A DNA stretch of 49,672 nt from Candidatus Methanomethylophilaceae archaeon (lineage in GTDB: Archaea > Thermoplasmatota > Thermoplasmata > Methanomassiliicoccales > Methanomethylophilaceae): the NCBI GenBank assembly GCA_017540825.1, contig JAFYAH010000020.1, forward strand, positions 1 through 49,672, written 5' to 3'. The translations under genes and the position numbers were made by a program. The notes beneath the pieces were generated by a model. The model was not told the DNA's origin, made no database searches, and was given only the letters and a program-made list of their open reading frames with translations. This document shows positions 8,101 to 16,051 of the stretch, piece after piece. Position 1 is the first letter of the stretch; the number at the start of each line of letters is the position of its first letter.

Positions 8101-9905
8101 GCCCCGGAGAGCCCCACGGCGCGACTCCGGGGTGGGCCAAGTACGAAAAGGCCGACAACCTCTGGGGCACGACGCTCCGCCTGTTCAGATACATCGGGAA
8201 GTACCGCTTCTGGATCTACGCCGGCATAGCGATATCGTTCGCCGCCTCGCTGATCACGCTCGTAGCCCCGCAGTACCTCAAGGAGATGACGGACGCCATC
8301 TCCGCAGGGATCGGGGATTCCGCCAGCATGGACATGGACGCCGTGACCAGGTGCGTCCTGATCCTTGCCGGGCTCTATCTGATCGCGGCGGTTATGCGCT
8401 CCGTGTCGAGCATCATCACCCCGTCGGCCTCCGAGCATAACGGCAACGTCATGCGCAAGGACATGGCGAGGAAGCTCTTCCGCATACCCCTGGGCCATCT
8501 GGACAAGCTCCGCACCGGGGACGTGATGAGCAGGTTCACCAACGACACCAACTCAATTCGCAACCAGTCGGCCAGCAGCATCTCCAACATGATCACCGCC
8601 GTCACGATGATAGTCGGGTCGCTGGCGATGATGCTTTACACGGAATGGCGCCTGGCGATAGTGGCCATAGTCCCGGCCGTCATCGGGTTCTTCCTGACGC
8701 TCACCATCGTCCGCCGCTCCCAGAAGTACTTCGTCAGGCAGTCCACCGACCTCGGGAAGATCAACACCCTGATAGAGGAGACGTACTACGGGATCGACAT
8801 CGTCAACGCGTACAACGGCAGGAAGGAGGTGAGAGACGAGTTCGTGGAGGTCAACGACGACCTCTACTCCAGCGCACTGAAGTCCAGGTTCCTCACCAGC
8901 CTGATGCCCCAGATCATGGGGTTCCTCTCGAACATAAGCTATGTAATAGTCTGCGTCGCGGGATCCATCCTCATAATCGACGGGTACATGGGATACGGCT
9001 CCATAGTGGCGTTCATAATATACGTCAAGGAGTTCAGCGAGCCGCTCGAGAGGCTGTCCAACTCCATCTCCAACATGCAGAGCGTTGCGGCTTCCGCGGA
9101 GAGGGTGTTCGAGTTCCTGGACGCCCCGGAGATGCCCGACGAGAGCGACAAGGCCGACATGCCGCCCAAGCTCGAGGGCAGGGTCGAGTTCAGGAACGTC
9201 CGCTTCTCGTACGAGCCTGGAAAGGAGATCATCCATGGCATGGACCTGACCGTCGAGCCGGGGCAGAAGATCGCCATAGTTGGGCCGACCGGCTCGGGCA
9301 AGACCACCATAGCCAACCTCCTGATGAGGTTCTACGAGGCGGACTCCGGAGACATACTGGTAGACGGAATCAGCCTCAGGGACATCAAGCGCTCCCAGGT
9401 CCACGAGATGTTCTGCATGGTCCTCCAGGACACGTGGCTGTTCAACGGGACCATCAGGGAGAACGTCACCTTCAGCCGCACCGACATAACCGACGAGGAG
9501 CTCAGGGCCGCATGCGAGGCGGTCGGCATCGACGGGTTCATAGATTCGCTCCCGGACGGGTACGACACCGTGCTCACGGACGCCGACTCCCTGTCCGCCG
9601 GACAGCGCCAGCAGCTTACCATCGCCAGGGCGCTCGTCAGGGACGCGCCTTTGCTCATACTCGACGAGGCCACCAGCTCTGTGGACACCCGCACCGAGAA
9701 GCGCATCCAGAACGCGATGGACTCCCTCATGGCGCACAGGACGTCGTTCGTGATCGCCCACAGGCTGTCTACAATCAAGGACGCCGACCTCATCCTGGTG
9801 GTCAGGAAGGGGTCTATAGTCGAGAGCGGCACGCACCAGGAGCTGCTGAACAGGGGCGGGTTCTACAAGGAGCTGTACGACAGCCAGTTCGAGCACTGCG
9901 AATGA
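8097..9905 (+). CDS. ABC exporter half-transporter with intact ATP site
   Basis: A 602-residue partner of the preceding subunit. After a hydrophilic N-terminus of about 35 residues come six membrane segments and an ATPase domain with Walker A GPTGSGKTT near 397, signature LSAGQRQQL near 498, Walker B LLILDEATSSVD near 519 and the switch IAHRLST near 554. Catalytic Glu and His are present here and absent in the partner, so the dimer should have one working and one degenerate site. The start overlaps the upstream TGA by four bases, which enforces coupled translation. The region after the stop carries a nested hairpin (9957-10000) before the convergent EF-Tu-like gene. Confidence 0.92.
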   Translation: MSPGEPHGATPGWAKYEKADNLWGTTLRLFRYIGKYRFWIYAGIAISFAASLITLVAPQYLKEMTDAISAGIGDSASMDMDAVTRCVLILAGLYLIAAVMRSVSSIITPSASEHNGNVMRKDMARKLFRIPLGHLDKLRTGDVMSRFTNDTNSIRNQSASSISNMITAVTMIVGSLAMMLYTEWRLAIVAIVPAVIGFFLTLTIVRRSQKYFVRQSTDLGKINTLIEETYYGIDIVNAYNGRKEVRDEFVEVNDDLYSSALKSRFLTSLMPQIMGFLSNISYVIVCVAGSILIIDGYMGYGSIVAFIIYVKEFSEPLERLSNSISNMQSVAASAERVFEFLDAPEMPDESDKADMPPKLEGRVEFRNVRFSYEPGKEIIHGMDLTVEPGQKIAIVGPTGSGKTTIANLLMRFYEADSGDILVDGISLRDIKRSQVHEMFCMVLQDTWLFNGTIRENVTFSRTDITDEELRAACEAVGIDGFIDSLPDGYDTVLTDADSLSAGQRQQLTIARALVRDAPLLILDEATSSVDTRTEKRIQNAMDSLMAHRTSFVIAHRLSTIKDADLILVVRKGSIVESGTHQELLNRGGFYKELYDSQFEHCE

Positions 9906-9956
9906 TTGGTGCGAGCGGACGTTCCGCAGCTCCAAAAACGGAGTCGGAGCGGGTCG

Positions 9957-10000
9957 CCTGCGCCCCTGCCGGAGAAGGGCTCCGCACATCGGGGCGCAGG
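9957..10000. terminator. nested hairpin between convergent genes
   Basis: CCTGCGCCCC (9957-9966) pairs perfectly with GGGGCGCAGG (9991-10000). Inside lies a second stem, CGGAG (9970-9974) with CTCCG (9980-9984). It occupies the gap between two converging genes and could stop transcription from either side. A small structured RNA is an alternative. Confidence 0.45.
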
Positions 10001-10013
10001 TTCCGAGATGGTT

Positions 10014-10976
10014 TCACGGGAGCGCTATGGAGCCGGCGACCCTCAGCTTCCCGCCTTCCAGGTACATTATGATCGCCCTGTCTCCGGGCTTGTGTATCAT
10101 GTCCGAGTCCAGCTCGAAGCTCACCTCGGCGGACCTGAAGTCGGAGCCGCTGTCGACGGATGCCACGCGGCAGGGGACCATCTGCATCCAGTGGCCGATG
10201 TGCAGCACCATGCCTTCCTTCAGCGGCGACCCCCAGTACTTGACCAGGGAGACCTTTCCGGAGACGGACCTGCTCATCTTCACCGATGGGTCGGTGGTGA
10301 CCACGAACCCCCTGTCCAGCTCGTCCGACTCGATCCCGCGGAGCGCGAGGCCCACGTGGTCCCCCTTGACCCCGTCGTCGGCGTCTATGTCGTGCTTCTG
10401 GATGGACTTCAGGATGACCTCCCTTTTTACAGGGAACACCGTCATCTTGTCGTGCTTCTTGAAGTAGCCGTCTATGACGGAGCCCAGCACGACCGTCCCA
10501 ACCCCCTTGACGTTGAAATGGGAGTCCACGGGGCAGGAGCCGCAGGTCCCGTCCCCGGCCTTCCTGCCCTCCGTCTTTGCCATCGAGATGAGCTCCTCGC
10601 GTATCTTTATGGGGTCGTCCTCGCGGAGCTCGTAGCCCTCCAGGCAGGTCCCTGCCAGCAGGGGCTTCACCTGCTCAGGCTGGATGTAGTTCCTGAGGAT
10701 GAGCCACCCCCTGCCGATGCCGAGGGAGTCCACCATGACTATGGTCTCGCCCAGGAACGAGTCTATCTTGTCCACGACGAGTATGGCGAACTCCGACATC
10801 GCCGCCGAATAGAACAGGGAGGACAGCTTCTCCGGATACTTGGAAGGCTCTATCAGGGTGAACGAGTCGTGCCCCTCCTTGTAGTCGTAGAAGGTCATGT
10901 CGGTGACGGTCCCCTTCTTCCCGACCTTGCCTGCGAAGTCCTTCGCCCCGAGGACGGCTATGTTCAGGTTGCCCAT
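10014..10976 (-). CDS. EF-Tu/SelB-like protein with degenerate GTPase domain
   Basis: A 320-residue protein with the layout of a translational GTPase shortened to a G-like domain (about 1-190) plus the beta-barrel domains 2 and 3 (about 200-320, including VSGKVSLVKYWGSPLKEGMV and KPGDRAIIMYLEGG). The P-loop is degenerate: GAKDFAGKVG, where Ser/Thr should follow GK. I see no DxxG or NKxD base-specificity motif, so GTP hydrolysis is unlikely. CGSC in the middle may be a linker or metal site. Truncated EF-Tu/SelB-like proteins of this sort occur in methanogens with unknown role. It follows the ACT gene by one base and so is the last gene of the paaK operon. Start ATG at 10976. Confidence 0.7.
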   Translation of the reverse strand: MGNLNIAVLGAKDFAGKVGKKGTVTDMTFYDYKEGHDSFTLIEPSKYPEKLSSLFYSAAMSEFAILVVDKIDSFLGETIVMVDSLGIGRGWLILRNYIQPEQVKPLLAGTCLEGYELREDDPIKIREELISMAKTEGRKAGDGTCGSCPVDSHFNVKGVGTVVLGSVIDGYFKKHDKMTVFPVKREVILKSIQKHDIDADDGVKGDHVGLALRGIESDELDRGFVVTTDPSVKMSRSVSGKVSLVKYWGSPLKEGMVLHIGHWMQMVPCRVASVDSGSDFRSAEVSFELDSDMIHKPGDRAIIMYLEGGKLRVAGSIALP

Positions 10977-10977
10977 G

Positions 10978-11406
10978 TCAGACTTCCCCGCTGGTTACGA
11001 GCCTTATCCCGGAATCCTCCAGGACCTGGACCGCCTTGACCGGGTCGTTGACCCTCATGTAGAACACGGACTCCTTCCTGCCGGAGTAAGCGTACCCGTA
11101 CTCGATGTTTATCCCGGCCTTCCCGAAGGCGTCGGCCGCCTTGAACAGCGCCCCGGGAGTGTCCTCGATTGACACGCAGATGACGTCCGTCTTCCTGACT
11201 ATGACGCCCTTGGCCTTCAGCTTCTCGTACGCCCCTTCCGGATCGTCCACGATCGCCCTCAGTATCCCGAAGTCCGCGGACTCCGCCAGGTTGAACGCGT
11301 GCATGTTGATGTCGCATTCCTTGAGGACGGACGCTATATAGGCGAGGCGCCCGGGCTCGTTGTTCACGAAGATCGATAGCTGTGTGATAATGCTGCCGTC
11401 TGTCAT
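10978..11406 (-). CDS. tandem ACT-domain protein
   Basis: A 142-residue protein with two ACT domains: ITQLSIFVNNEPGRLAYIASVLKE at the front and CVSIEDTPGALFKAADAFGKAGINI in the second half. ACT pairs bind amino acids and control enzymes or transcription. The ATG overlaps the paaK stop (TGATG at 11404-11408). A paaK-ACT pair is a common arrangement in archaea and clostridia that handle aromatic or branched keto acids, which suggests it senses an amino acid related to the ligase's substrate. No DNA-binding or catalytic domain is attached. Confidence 0.88.
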   Translation of the reverse strand: MTDGSIITQLSIFVNNEPGRLAYIASVLKECDINMHAFNLAESADFGILRAIVDDPEGAYEKLKAKGVIVRKTDVICVSIEDTPGALFKAADAFGKAGINIEYGYAYSGRKESVFYMRVNDPVKAVQVLEDSGIRLVTSGEV

Positions 11407-12704
11407 CAGAAAACCCTCTTGTCGATAACCCTCTTTGCCTTGCTCTCGAACCTGGGGAGCTCTCCCGGGGCCTTGAGCTCGACCTCTGCTGCGATGTTCA
11501 GATACTTCTTGAGCTCGGCCTCCACATAGGCCCTGAGCTTGTTCATGTCCTCGATCTTGTCGCTGAACGCCTCCTCCTTGATCTCGACCTGTATGACCAT
11601 CCTGTCCAAGGCGCCTTCCCTCGTGACGATTATCATATAATGGCCTGCGAGCTGAGGTATGCGGAGCAGCGTGTACTCTATCTGGGACGGGAACACATTG
11701 ATTCCGCGGATGATAAGCATGTCGTCCGAGCGTCCCGAGATCCTGGATATCCTCGGGGACGTGCGGCCGCAGGGACACTCCTCGTTGTCGATGGAGGTGA
11801 TGTCCTTGATCCTGTAGCGGATCATCGGCATGGCCTCCTTCTTGAGCATGGTGACGACGAGCTCTCCCTTCTGGCCCTCTTCCAGGACCTCTCCGGAATC
11901 GGGGTCGATGATCTCGCAGTAGACTATGTCTCCCGCCATATGGATCCCGTTCCTCTCCTCGCACTCGGTGAACATGGGGCCGGCCATCTCGGAGGTCCCG
12001 TAGATGTCGTAGGCCCTCACGCCCATGGTCTCCTCGATGTGCTTCCTCATGTTGTCCGACCAGGGCTCCGCCCCCAGGACGGCCTTCCTGAGCTTGGTGT
12101 CCCTGCGGATGTCTATCCCCATCTTCTTGGCGACGTCGCCGATGTGGACCAGATAGGAGGGGGTGCATGCGATAGCGGTGACCCCGAGGTCCTTGATGAG
12201 CTCTATCTGGCGCTCGGTGCTGCCGGTGCCCGCGGGAAGGACGGTCGCCCCGACCTTCTCGGCCCCGTAGTGGAGCCCGAGCCCTCCGGTGAACAGCCCG
12301 TAGCCGTATGAGACCTGCATGGTGTCGTCCGATCCGATGCCTACCGAAGTGAGCGATCTGGCGAGCGCTTCCGTCCAGTAGCCGAGGTCGTTGCGGGTGT
12401 ATCCGACGAGGGTGGGCTTTCCGGTGGTCCCGGAGGACACGTGGTACCTCACGACCTCGGAGTTGGAGGCCGTGAACATGTTCGTCGGGTAGTTGTCCCT
12501 CAGGTCCTGCTTGTACATGAACGGGAGCTTCGAGATGTCGGCCAGGCATGCGATGTCGTCCGGGTGGACGTTCTCGGCCTTCATCCTGTCGTGATAGAAC
12601 TTGTTGAACGAATACAGGTTGTTGACCAGCGATTTCAGCTCGCGGTACTGCAGCGACCTGAGCTCCTCGCTCGGCATGCATTCGATCTTGGTATTCCAGA
12701 ACAT
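11406..12704 (-). CDS. paaK: phenylacetate-CoA ligase family enzyme
   Basis: A 432-residue AMP-forming acyl-CoA ligase of the PaaK type. It would activate phenylacetate or a related aryl acid with ATP and CoA. Motifs: the phosphate-binding loop YHVSSGTTGKPTLVGYT near 90-105, YGYGLFTGGLG, YDIYGTSEMAGP near 240, and the hinge ISGRSDDMLIIRGINVFPSQIE near 330. In archaea these enzymes usually work with indolepyruvate/2-oxoacid:ferredoxin oxidoreductases in making or degrading aromatic amino acids; no such gene is in the window. The ATG at 12704 is preceded by AAGGAGT. First gene of a three-gene operon with the ACT and EF-Tu-like genes, read from a TATA box at 12745-12754. Confidence 0.92.
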   Translation of the reverse strand: MFWNTKIECMPSEELRSLQYRELKSLVNNLYSFNKFYHDRMKAENVHPDDIACLADISKLPFMYKQDLRDNYPTNMFTASNSEVVRYHVSSGTTGKPTLVGYTRNDLGYWTEALARSLTSVGIGSDDTMQVSYGYGLFTGGLGLHYGAEKVGATVLPAGTGSTERQIELIKDLGVTAIACTPSYLVHIGDVAKKMGIDIRRDTKLRKAVLGAEPWSDNMRKHIEETMGVRAYDIYGTSEMAGPMFTECEERNGIHMAGDIVYCEIIDPDSGEVLEEGQKGELVVTMLKKEAMPMIRYRIKDITSIDNEECPCGRTSPRISRISGRSDDMLIIRGINVFPSQIEYTLLRIPQLAGHYMIIVTREGALDRMVIQVEIKEEAFSDKIEDMNKLRAYVEAELKKYLNIAAEVELKAPGELPRFESKAKRVIDKRVF

Positions 12705-12744
12705 TGCTCTGACTCCTTGTTATGCGATGGCGACAGCCTTTCGT

Positions 12745-12788
12745 CTATATTTAACCTGCTTGGACCGTTCAACGGTCAACTTTTATCC
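12745..12788. promoter_or_regulatory. divergent promoters flanking a 15-bp inverted repeat
   Basis: The minus-strand TATA box TTAAATATAG (12745-12754) serves paaK. The plus-strand box ACTTTTATCC (12779-12788) is centred 27 bases before the ATG at 12810, implying a leaderless transcript there. Between them lies a perfect 7-1-7 inverted repeat, GACCGTT-C-AACGGTC (12763-12777), placed like an operator for both genes. The regulator is not identified; the ACT protein has no DNA-binding domain of its own. Confidence 0.6.
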
Positions 12789-12809
12789 GAGGAACGGCGT
12801 CATGCGGTC

Positions 12810-13586
12810 ATGATAAGCGTCACCGAACGCATCGACGCGCTGGTGTCCGAGACCCGGGACCTGGCGAAGGCCGTCGAGGGCCGCATGGCGGACAGGGAGA
12901 ACGACCCGCGCTCGATGTGCTTCTGGAACATCCACAACCAGACCGTGATGGCCCGCGAGATCGTCGGCCTGTACGAGGGGGCCTGGAAGGGCGAGGAGGG
13001 CACCGAGGACGAGCTGGTCGACAGGATTATGTCCTCCACCAGGAACCTCTTCGTCAACTCGATGTCTTCGATAGAGAAGGGCGCCAGGGACTGCATGAGG
13101 ATATACGGCTCCTCGCCGGTACGCGCCAGGGCGAGCGAGAAGGGCGGCAGGATGTACCTCAGGGACATCCTGGAGGCTTCAGGGGAGGTCGGGCTGCTGG
13201 ACGGCGACGACATGGACAGGTGGAGGAAGATTCTCATGCTCAGGAACCTGGTCGTCCACAACAACGCGGTGTCCGACAGGTCCGAGGTCCTCGTCCTGGG
13301 GGAGCTGAGGATATCCATGCGCCCGGAGAGGATGATGAAAGGGCCTCCAGCCACCTATGTCGTCCTGTCCTCCATGGCAGCATCGATGTTCTACAGGTGG
13401 ATGGCCGCGATAGACGGGAGGCCCCGATGGAGCAGAAGGAGCTGTGGGACGAGGTGTACCGCAGGAACCCGAGGGCCTGGAGAGGCACCTCTTCGATACC
13501 TGTACCCTGCAGAGGGAGGGCGCTTGACGTCGGATGCGGGAACGGCAAGACGGTCTCCGCTCTGGTCGAGGCGGGGATGGAGGTGA
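12810..13586 (+). CDS. HEPN-like protein of unknown role
   Basis: About 205 recognisable residues, mostly helical and charged, containing RNLVVHNNAVSD near 145. This matches the R-X4-H signature of HEPN domains, which include RNases and abortive-infection toxins as well as inactive scaffolds. No partner nucleotidyltransferase or antitoxin is adjacent, so a toxin role is not supported. The start is fixed by the TATA box 27 bases upstream (leaderless). The protein-like part ends around 13420 with FYRWMAAIDGR. No stop follows, and the frame runs 160 bases into the next gene, ending at 13586 with an Arg-rich tail that is only the shadow of the methyltransferase. Confidence 0.55.
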   Translation: MISVTERIDALVSETRDLAKAVEGRMADRENDPRSMCFWNIHNQTVMAREIVGLYEGAWKGEEGTEDELVDRIMSSTRNLFVNSMSSIEKGARDCMRIYGSSPVRARASEKGGRMYLRDILEASGEVGLLDGDDMDRWRKILMLRNLVVHNNAVSDRSEVLVLGELRISMRPERMMKGPPATYVVLSSMAASMFYRWMAAIDGRPRWSRRSCGTRCTAGTRGPGEAPLRYLYPAEGGRLTSDAGTARRSPLWSRRGWR

Positions 13587-14152
13587 CCGGCGTCGACTTC
13601 TCCACCGAGGCTATCGGGAGATGCCGGGTCGCCTATCCGAAAGCGGAGTTCGTCGAATGCGACGCTTCGAGCCTCCCGTTTCCGGACGGGAGCTTCGACC
13701 TGGTGACGGCGGTCCACGTCCTGGAGAATCTGGAGGATGGCAGGTTAGAGGAGGCTGCGTCGGAGATCGGGAGGGTGCTCGCTCCTGGCGGCTACCTCTT
13801 CGTCCGCTGCTTCACCCCTGACGACATGAGGTCCGGGGACAGCCGCAACGGCATCTTCTATCGCTACTATCGCCCGGAGGACGTCCTGGAGCTGTTCGCA
13901 GGGATGGACGTTGTCTCCTCGGAAAGGAAGGACGAGCCCACCCGGTTCGGAACCGTCCGGTCGCGCGCGGAGTGCCTGTTCCGCAAGAGGTCGCGAACGG
14001 ACGGCCGACAGGAACGGAGAGGGTCAGAACAGCAGGCCTCTCCTGATGGCCGTCCCCATGGCGTCGGGCGCCACATGAGGCCTTACCTTCAGGATGAGGT
14101 CCCTAAGCTCGTGGGCGGCCGCCCTGACGTCGTCCTGCGCCACTACGGCTGA
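13427..14152 (+). CDS. SAM-dependent class I methyltransferase
   Basis: A Methyltransf_11-type protein of about 190 recognisable residues: SAM loop ALDVGCGNGKT near 30, acidic residue VTGVDFSTEA, then FVECDASSLPFPDGSFDLVTAVHVLENL and the VLAPGGYLFVRC strand. Substrate unknown. The start at 13427 lies inside the open frame of the HEPN-like gene. Homology ends near 13990 (SRAECLFRKRS), but no stop follows until 14152, so the frame overlaps the end of convergent thiE by 128 bases. The last 50 residues are probably not part of the original protein. Confidence 0.75.
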   Translation: MEQKELWDEVYRRNPRAWRGTSSIPVPCRGRALDVGCGNGKTVSALVEAGMEVTGVDFSTEAIGRCRVAYPKAEFVECDASSLPFPDGSFDLVTAVHVLENLEDGRLEEAASEIGRVLAPGGYLFVRCFTPDDMRSGDSRNGIFYRYYRPEDVLELFAGMDVVSSERKDEPTRFGTVRSRAECLFRKRSRTDGRQERRGSEQQASPDGRPHGVGRHMRPYLQDEVPKLVGGRPDVVLRHYG

Positions 14153-14698
14153 GACGACTGCCGCCGAGTCGGCTCCTGCCCTTATCACGTCCTGGATGTT
14201 CCCGCGATTGATGCCTCCGATAGCGACGACCGGGATCTTCACCTCGTGGGATATCTCGAAGACCGCGTCCAGCCCTATCCCCTGCGTCGCGTCCGGCTTA
14301 GTGGAGGTCCTGAACACCGAGCCGACGCCTATGTAGTCGGCCCCGTCCTCCTCCGCCTTCCTCGCGAGCTCGAGGGTGTTGGCCGACGCACCTATTATCG
14401 CGGACTCGCCCATCAGCTCCCTCGCTCTGGCTACAGGGATGTCGGATTGGCCGAGATGGACCCCGTCCGCCCCGGACAGCATGGCTACGTCGACCCTGTC
14501 GTTGACGATGAAGAACCTGGAATGCTCGTCGGCGCACGCCCTGATGGCCTCAGCCTGCTCGAGCATCGCCTTTCCGTCGACGCCTTTCATCCTCAGCTGG
14601 ACCACGTCGGCGCCGCCCTCGTAAGCGAGCCTGGCCGTCTCTGCCTCGGACAGCCCGTGAGATAGCCTGGAATCGGTTATCACGTAGAGATCGAACAT
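14024..14698 (-). CDS. thiE: thiamine-phosphate synthase ThiE
   Basis: A 224-residue TIM-barrel enzyme that joins HMP-diphosphate and thiazole phosphate to thiamine phosphate. Landmarks: LYVITDSRL at the N-terminus, VVQLRMKG, FIVNDRVDVA, ADGVHLGQSDIP, IGASANTLELA, ADYIGVGSVFRTSTKPDA and PVVAIGGINRGNI, covering the usual substrate and diphosphate contacts. Length is normal. The same window encodes a ThiD-ThiN fusion 1.4 kb away whose ThiN half lacks its key residues, so ThiE probably supplies this step. I found no TPP riboswitch upstream. Stop TGA is intact, although the converging methyltransferase frame reads through it on the other strand. Confidence 0.93.
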   Translation of the reverse strand: MFDLYVITDSRLSHGLSEAETARLAYEGGADVVQLRMKGVDGKAMLEQAEAIRACADEHSRFFIVNDRVDVAMLSGADGVHLGQSDIPVARARELMGESAIIGASANTLELARKAEEDGADYIGVGSVFRTSTKPDATQGIGLDAVFEISHEVKIPVVAIGGINRGNIQDVIRAGADSAAVVSAVVAQDDVRAAAHELRDLILKVRPHVAPDAMGTAIRRGLLF

Positions 14699-15006
14699 GG
14701 GGCACCATAGGATGGGAAGTAGATAGCGGTTGCTGAACGCGGCTCCGTCGGGGAGACATGCGTTCCCAGCATCACGCCTTGCTCCCTGTTCGGGCCCTTA
14801 GTGTACCGGAACAAGAGTAAGTTTCGAGGTGCCAGCGGCCTTTTCCAGATAACTGGGCAGAAGACGGCTTCGGAAACCGCCACGCTGGATGCACGTCGGA
14901 CGAAGCAACCTCCATCTTACTGCTGCCGGTCTGCCCGCAGCCTAGGATCGACACTAGTCTGATAATAAGTGTTTTATAAGGTCATCATAATGCGAGCGCG
15001 GTTATA
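14699..15006. other. intergenic region between thiE and the FKBP gene
   Basis: About 308 bases with no credible ORF. Several short inverted repeats are visible, such as CCAG-ATAA-CTGG and TGTTCGG pairing imperfectly with CCGGAACA, so a structured leader or small RNA is possible, but no known RNA family is recognised. At its right end GTTTTATAAG (14971-14980) is a TATA box about 30 bases before the FKBP start. A search with Rfam covariance models would settle whether an RNA is present. Confidence 0.4.
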
Positions 15007-15912
15007 ATGGCCAGCGAAGAGACTAAAAAAAAGGAGCACGACCCGATCTTCATGGTCTGCCTCGTGCTTTTTGTTATCGCGGCGGCCGCGGTTCTCTGCG
15101 TCTACGCTGCCGATCACCTGTCGTCCCATGACGATAGGGTCGCGGCATACGGAGACTCGGTCACCGTGAACTACACGGGATCATACTATAACTATGTCAA
15201 AGAGGACGGCGCCCTCGTCTTCGACACGAGCTACGAGAGCGTCGCCAAGGACAACAGCATCGCGAAGTCGAGCGACTTCACAGTGAGGCCCTCATACAGC
15301 CCCCTCTCCGTGACGATCGGGTCCGGAAGCGCCCTCGAGCCGTTCGAGAACTCGATAGTGGGACACAAGGTCGGCGACGTCTTCAAGGTATGGATTCCTG
15401 CTGACGAAGGATACGTCGGGCCCAACACTACCGATATCGCCAACCTGAACGGATATACGGTGCCCACCACCCAGTACATGCCTAACAGCGCTTTCAGCTC
15501 CCTCTACGGGGAGTCCCTGACCGCTGGGGTCCCCACCTCGATCAAGACCGTCTACGGATGGGACGCCATCGCGACGCTGTCTTCTTCCAACAGCACAGTC
15601 ACCATAATGAACAACCCTGTCGCTGGAAGCACCTACACCTTCTCGCCGAAAGGGGTCGAGCCTGCCGCCGGAGAGGAGAAGCTGACCTTCGCCGTCACCT
15701 CCGTGGACTCCAGCAACATCACCTGCAACCTTTCGTTCAAGAACACCACCGTCGTGTCCGGAAACACCATCCAGATGGAGGCGTTCGACTTCGGGACCGC
15801 CAAGTGGTACGTCAAGGAAGTGTCCCCCTCCACGTTCACCTACAAGGTGTCCACGACCGGGACCGTCAACGAAGACCTCTACTTCGAGATCAAGCTCGTC
15901 TCCATATCCTGA
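15007..15912 (+). CDS. membrane-anchored FKBP-type peptidyl-prolyl isomerase
   Basis: A 301-residue protein: a lysine-rich cytoplasmic start, one membrane segment at about residues 15-35 (MVCLVLFVIAAAAVLCVYAA), then an extracellular FKBP domain. FKBP landmarks are DSVTVNYTGSY, LVFDTSY, LSVTIGSGSALEPFENSIVGHKVGDVFKVWIPADEGYG-like text with an insertion domain (about 140-250) typical of archaeal long FKBPs, and the closing FEIKLVSIS. It should assist folding of secreted proteins by proline isomerisation and chaperone action, plausibly including the large LRR proteins of this organism. Leaderless promoter: TATA at 14971-14980. Confidence 0.88.
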   Translation: MASEETKKKEHDPIFMVCLVLFVIAAAAVLCVYAADHLSSHDDRVAAYGDSVTVNYTGSYYNYVKEDGALVFDTSYESVAKDNSIAKSSDFTVRPSYSPLSVTIGSGSALEPFENSIVGHKVGDVFKVWIPADEGYVGPNTTDIANLNGYTVPTTQYMPNSAFSSLYGESLTAGVPTSIKTVYGWDAIATLSSSNSTVTIMNNPVAGSTYTFSPKGVEPAAGEEKLTFAVTSVDSSNITCNLSFKNTTVVSGNTIQMEAFDFGTAKWYVKEVSPSTFTYKVSTTGTVNEDLYFEIKLVSIS

Positions 15913-16051
15913 TCGATTCGGGCGCGAGCCGTCAAACCTCTTACCTTCTCCTATCGTTCCGTCCTGTTCTAAGAAGCCGTAGTTTCGCCTTCGACAGGCC
16001 CTATGCATAGATGAAAAGCAGAAATGGGAGGATGCCCTCCCGTAAGCGGTT

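Noticed and set aside
12810-13586. HEPN toxin of a toxin-antitoxin pair
   Set aside because: Only the short R-X4-H motif supports HEPN. No nucleotidyltransferase antitoxin is adjacent; the next gene is a methyltransferase.
14699-15006. Possible TPP riboswitch or tRNA upstream of thiE
   Set aside because: Neither strand shows the CTGAGA element or the other conserved TPP core, and no T-loop or anticodon arm pattern of a tRNA could be built. Only weak, unrelated stems are present.
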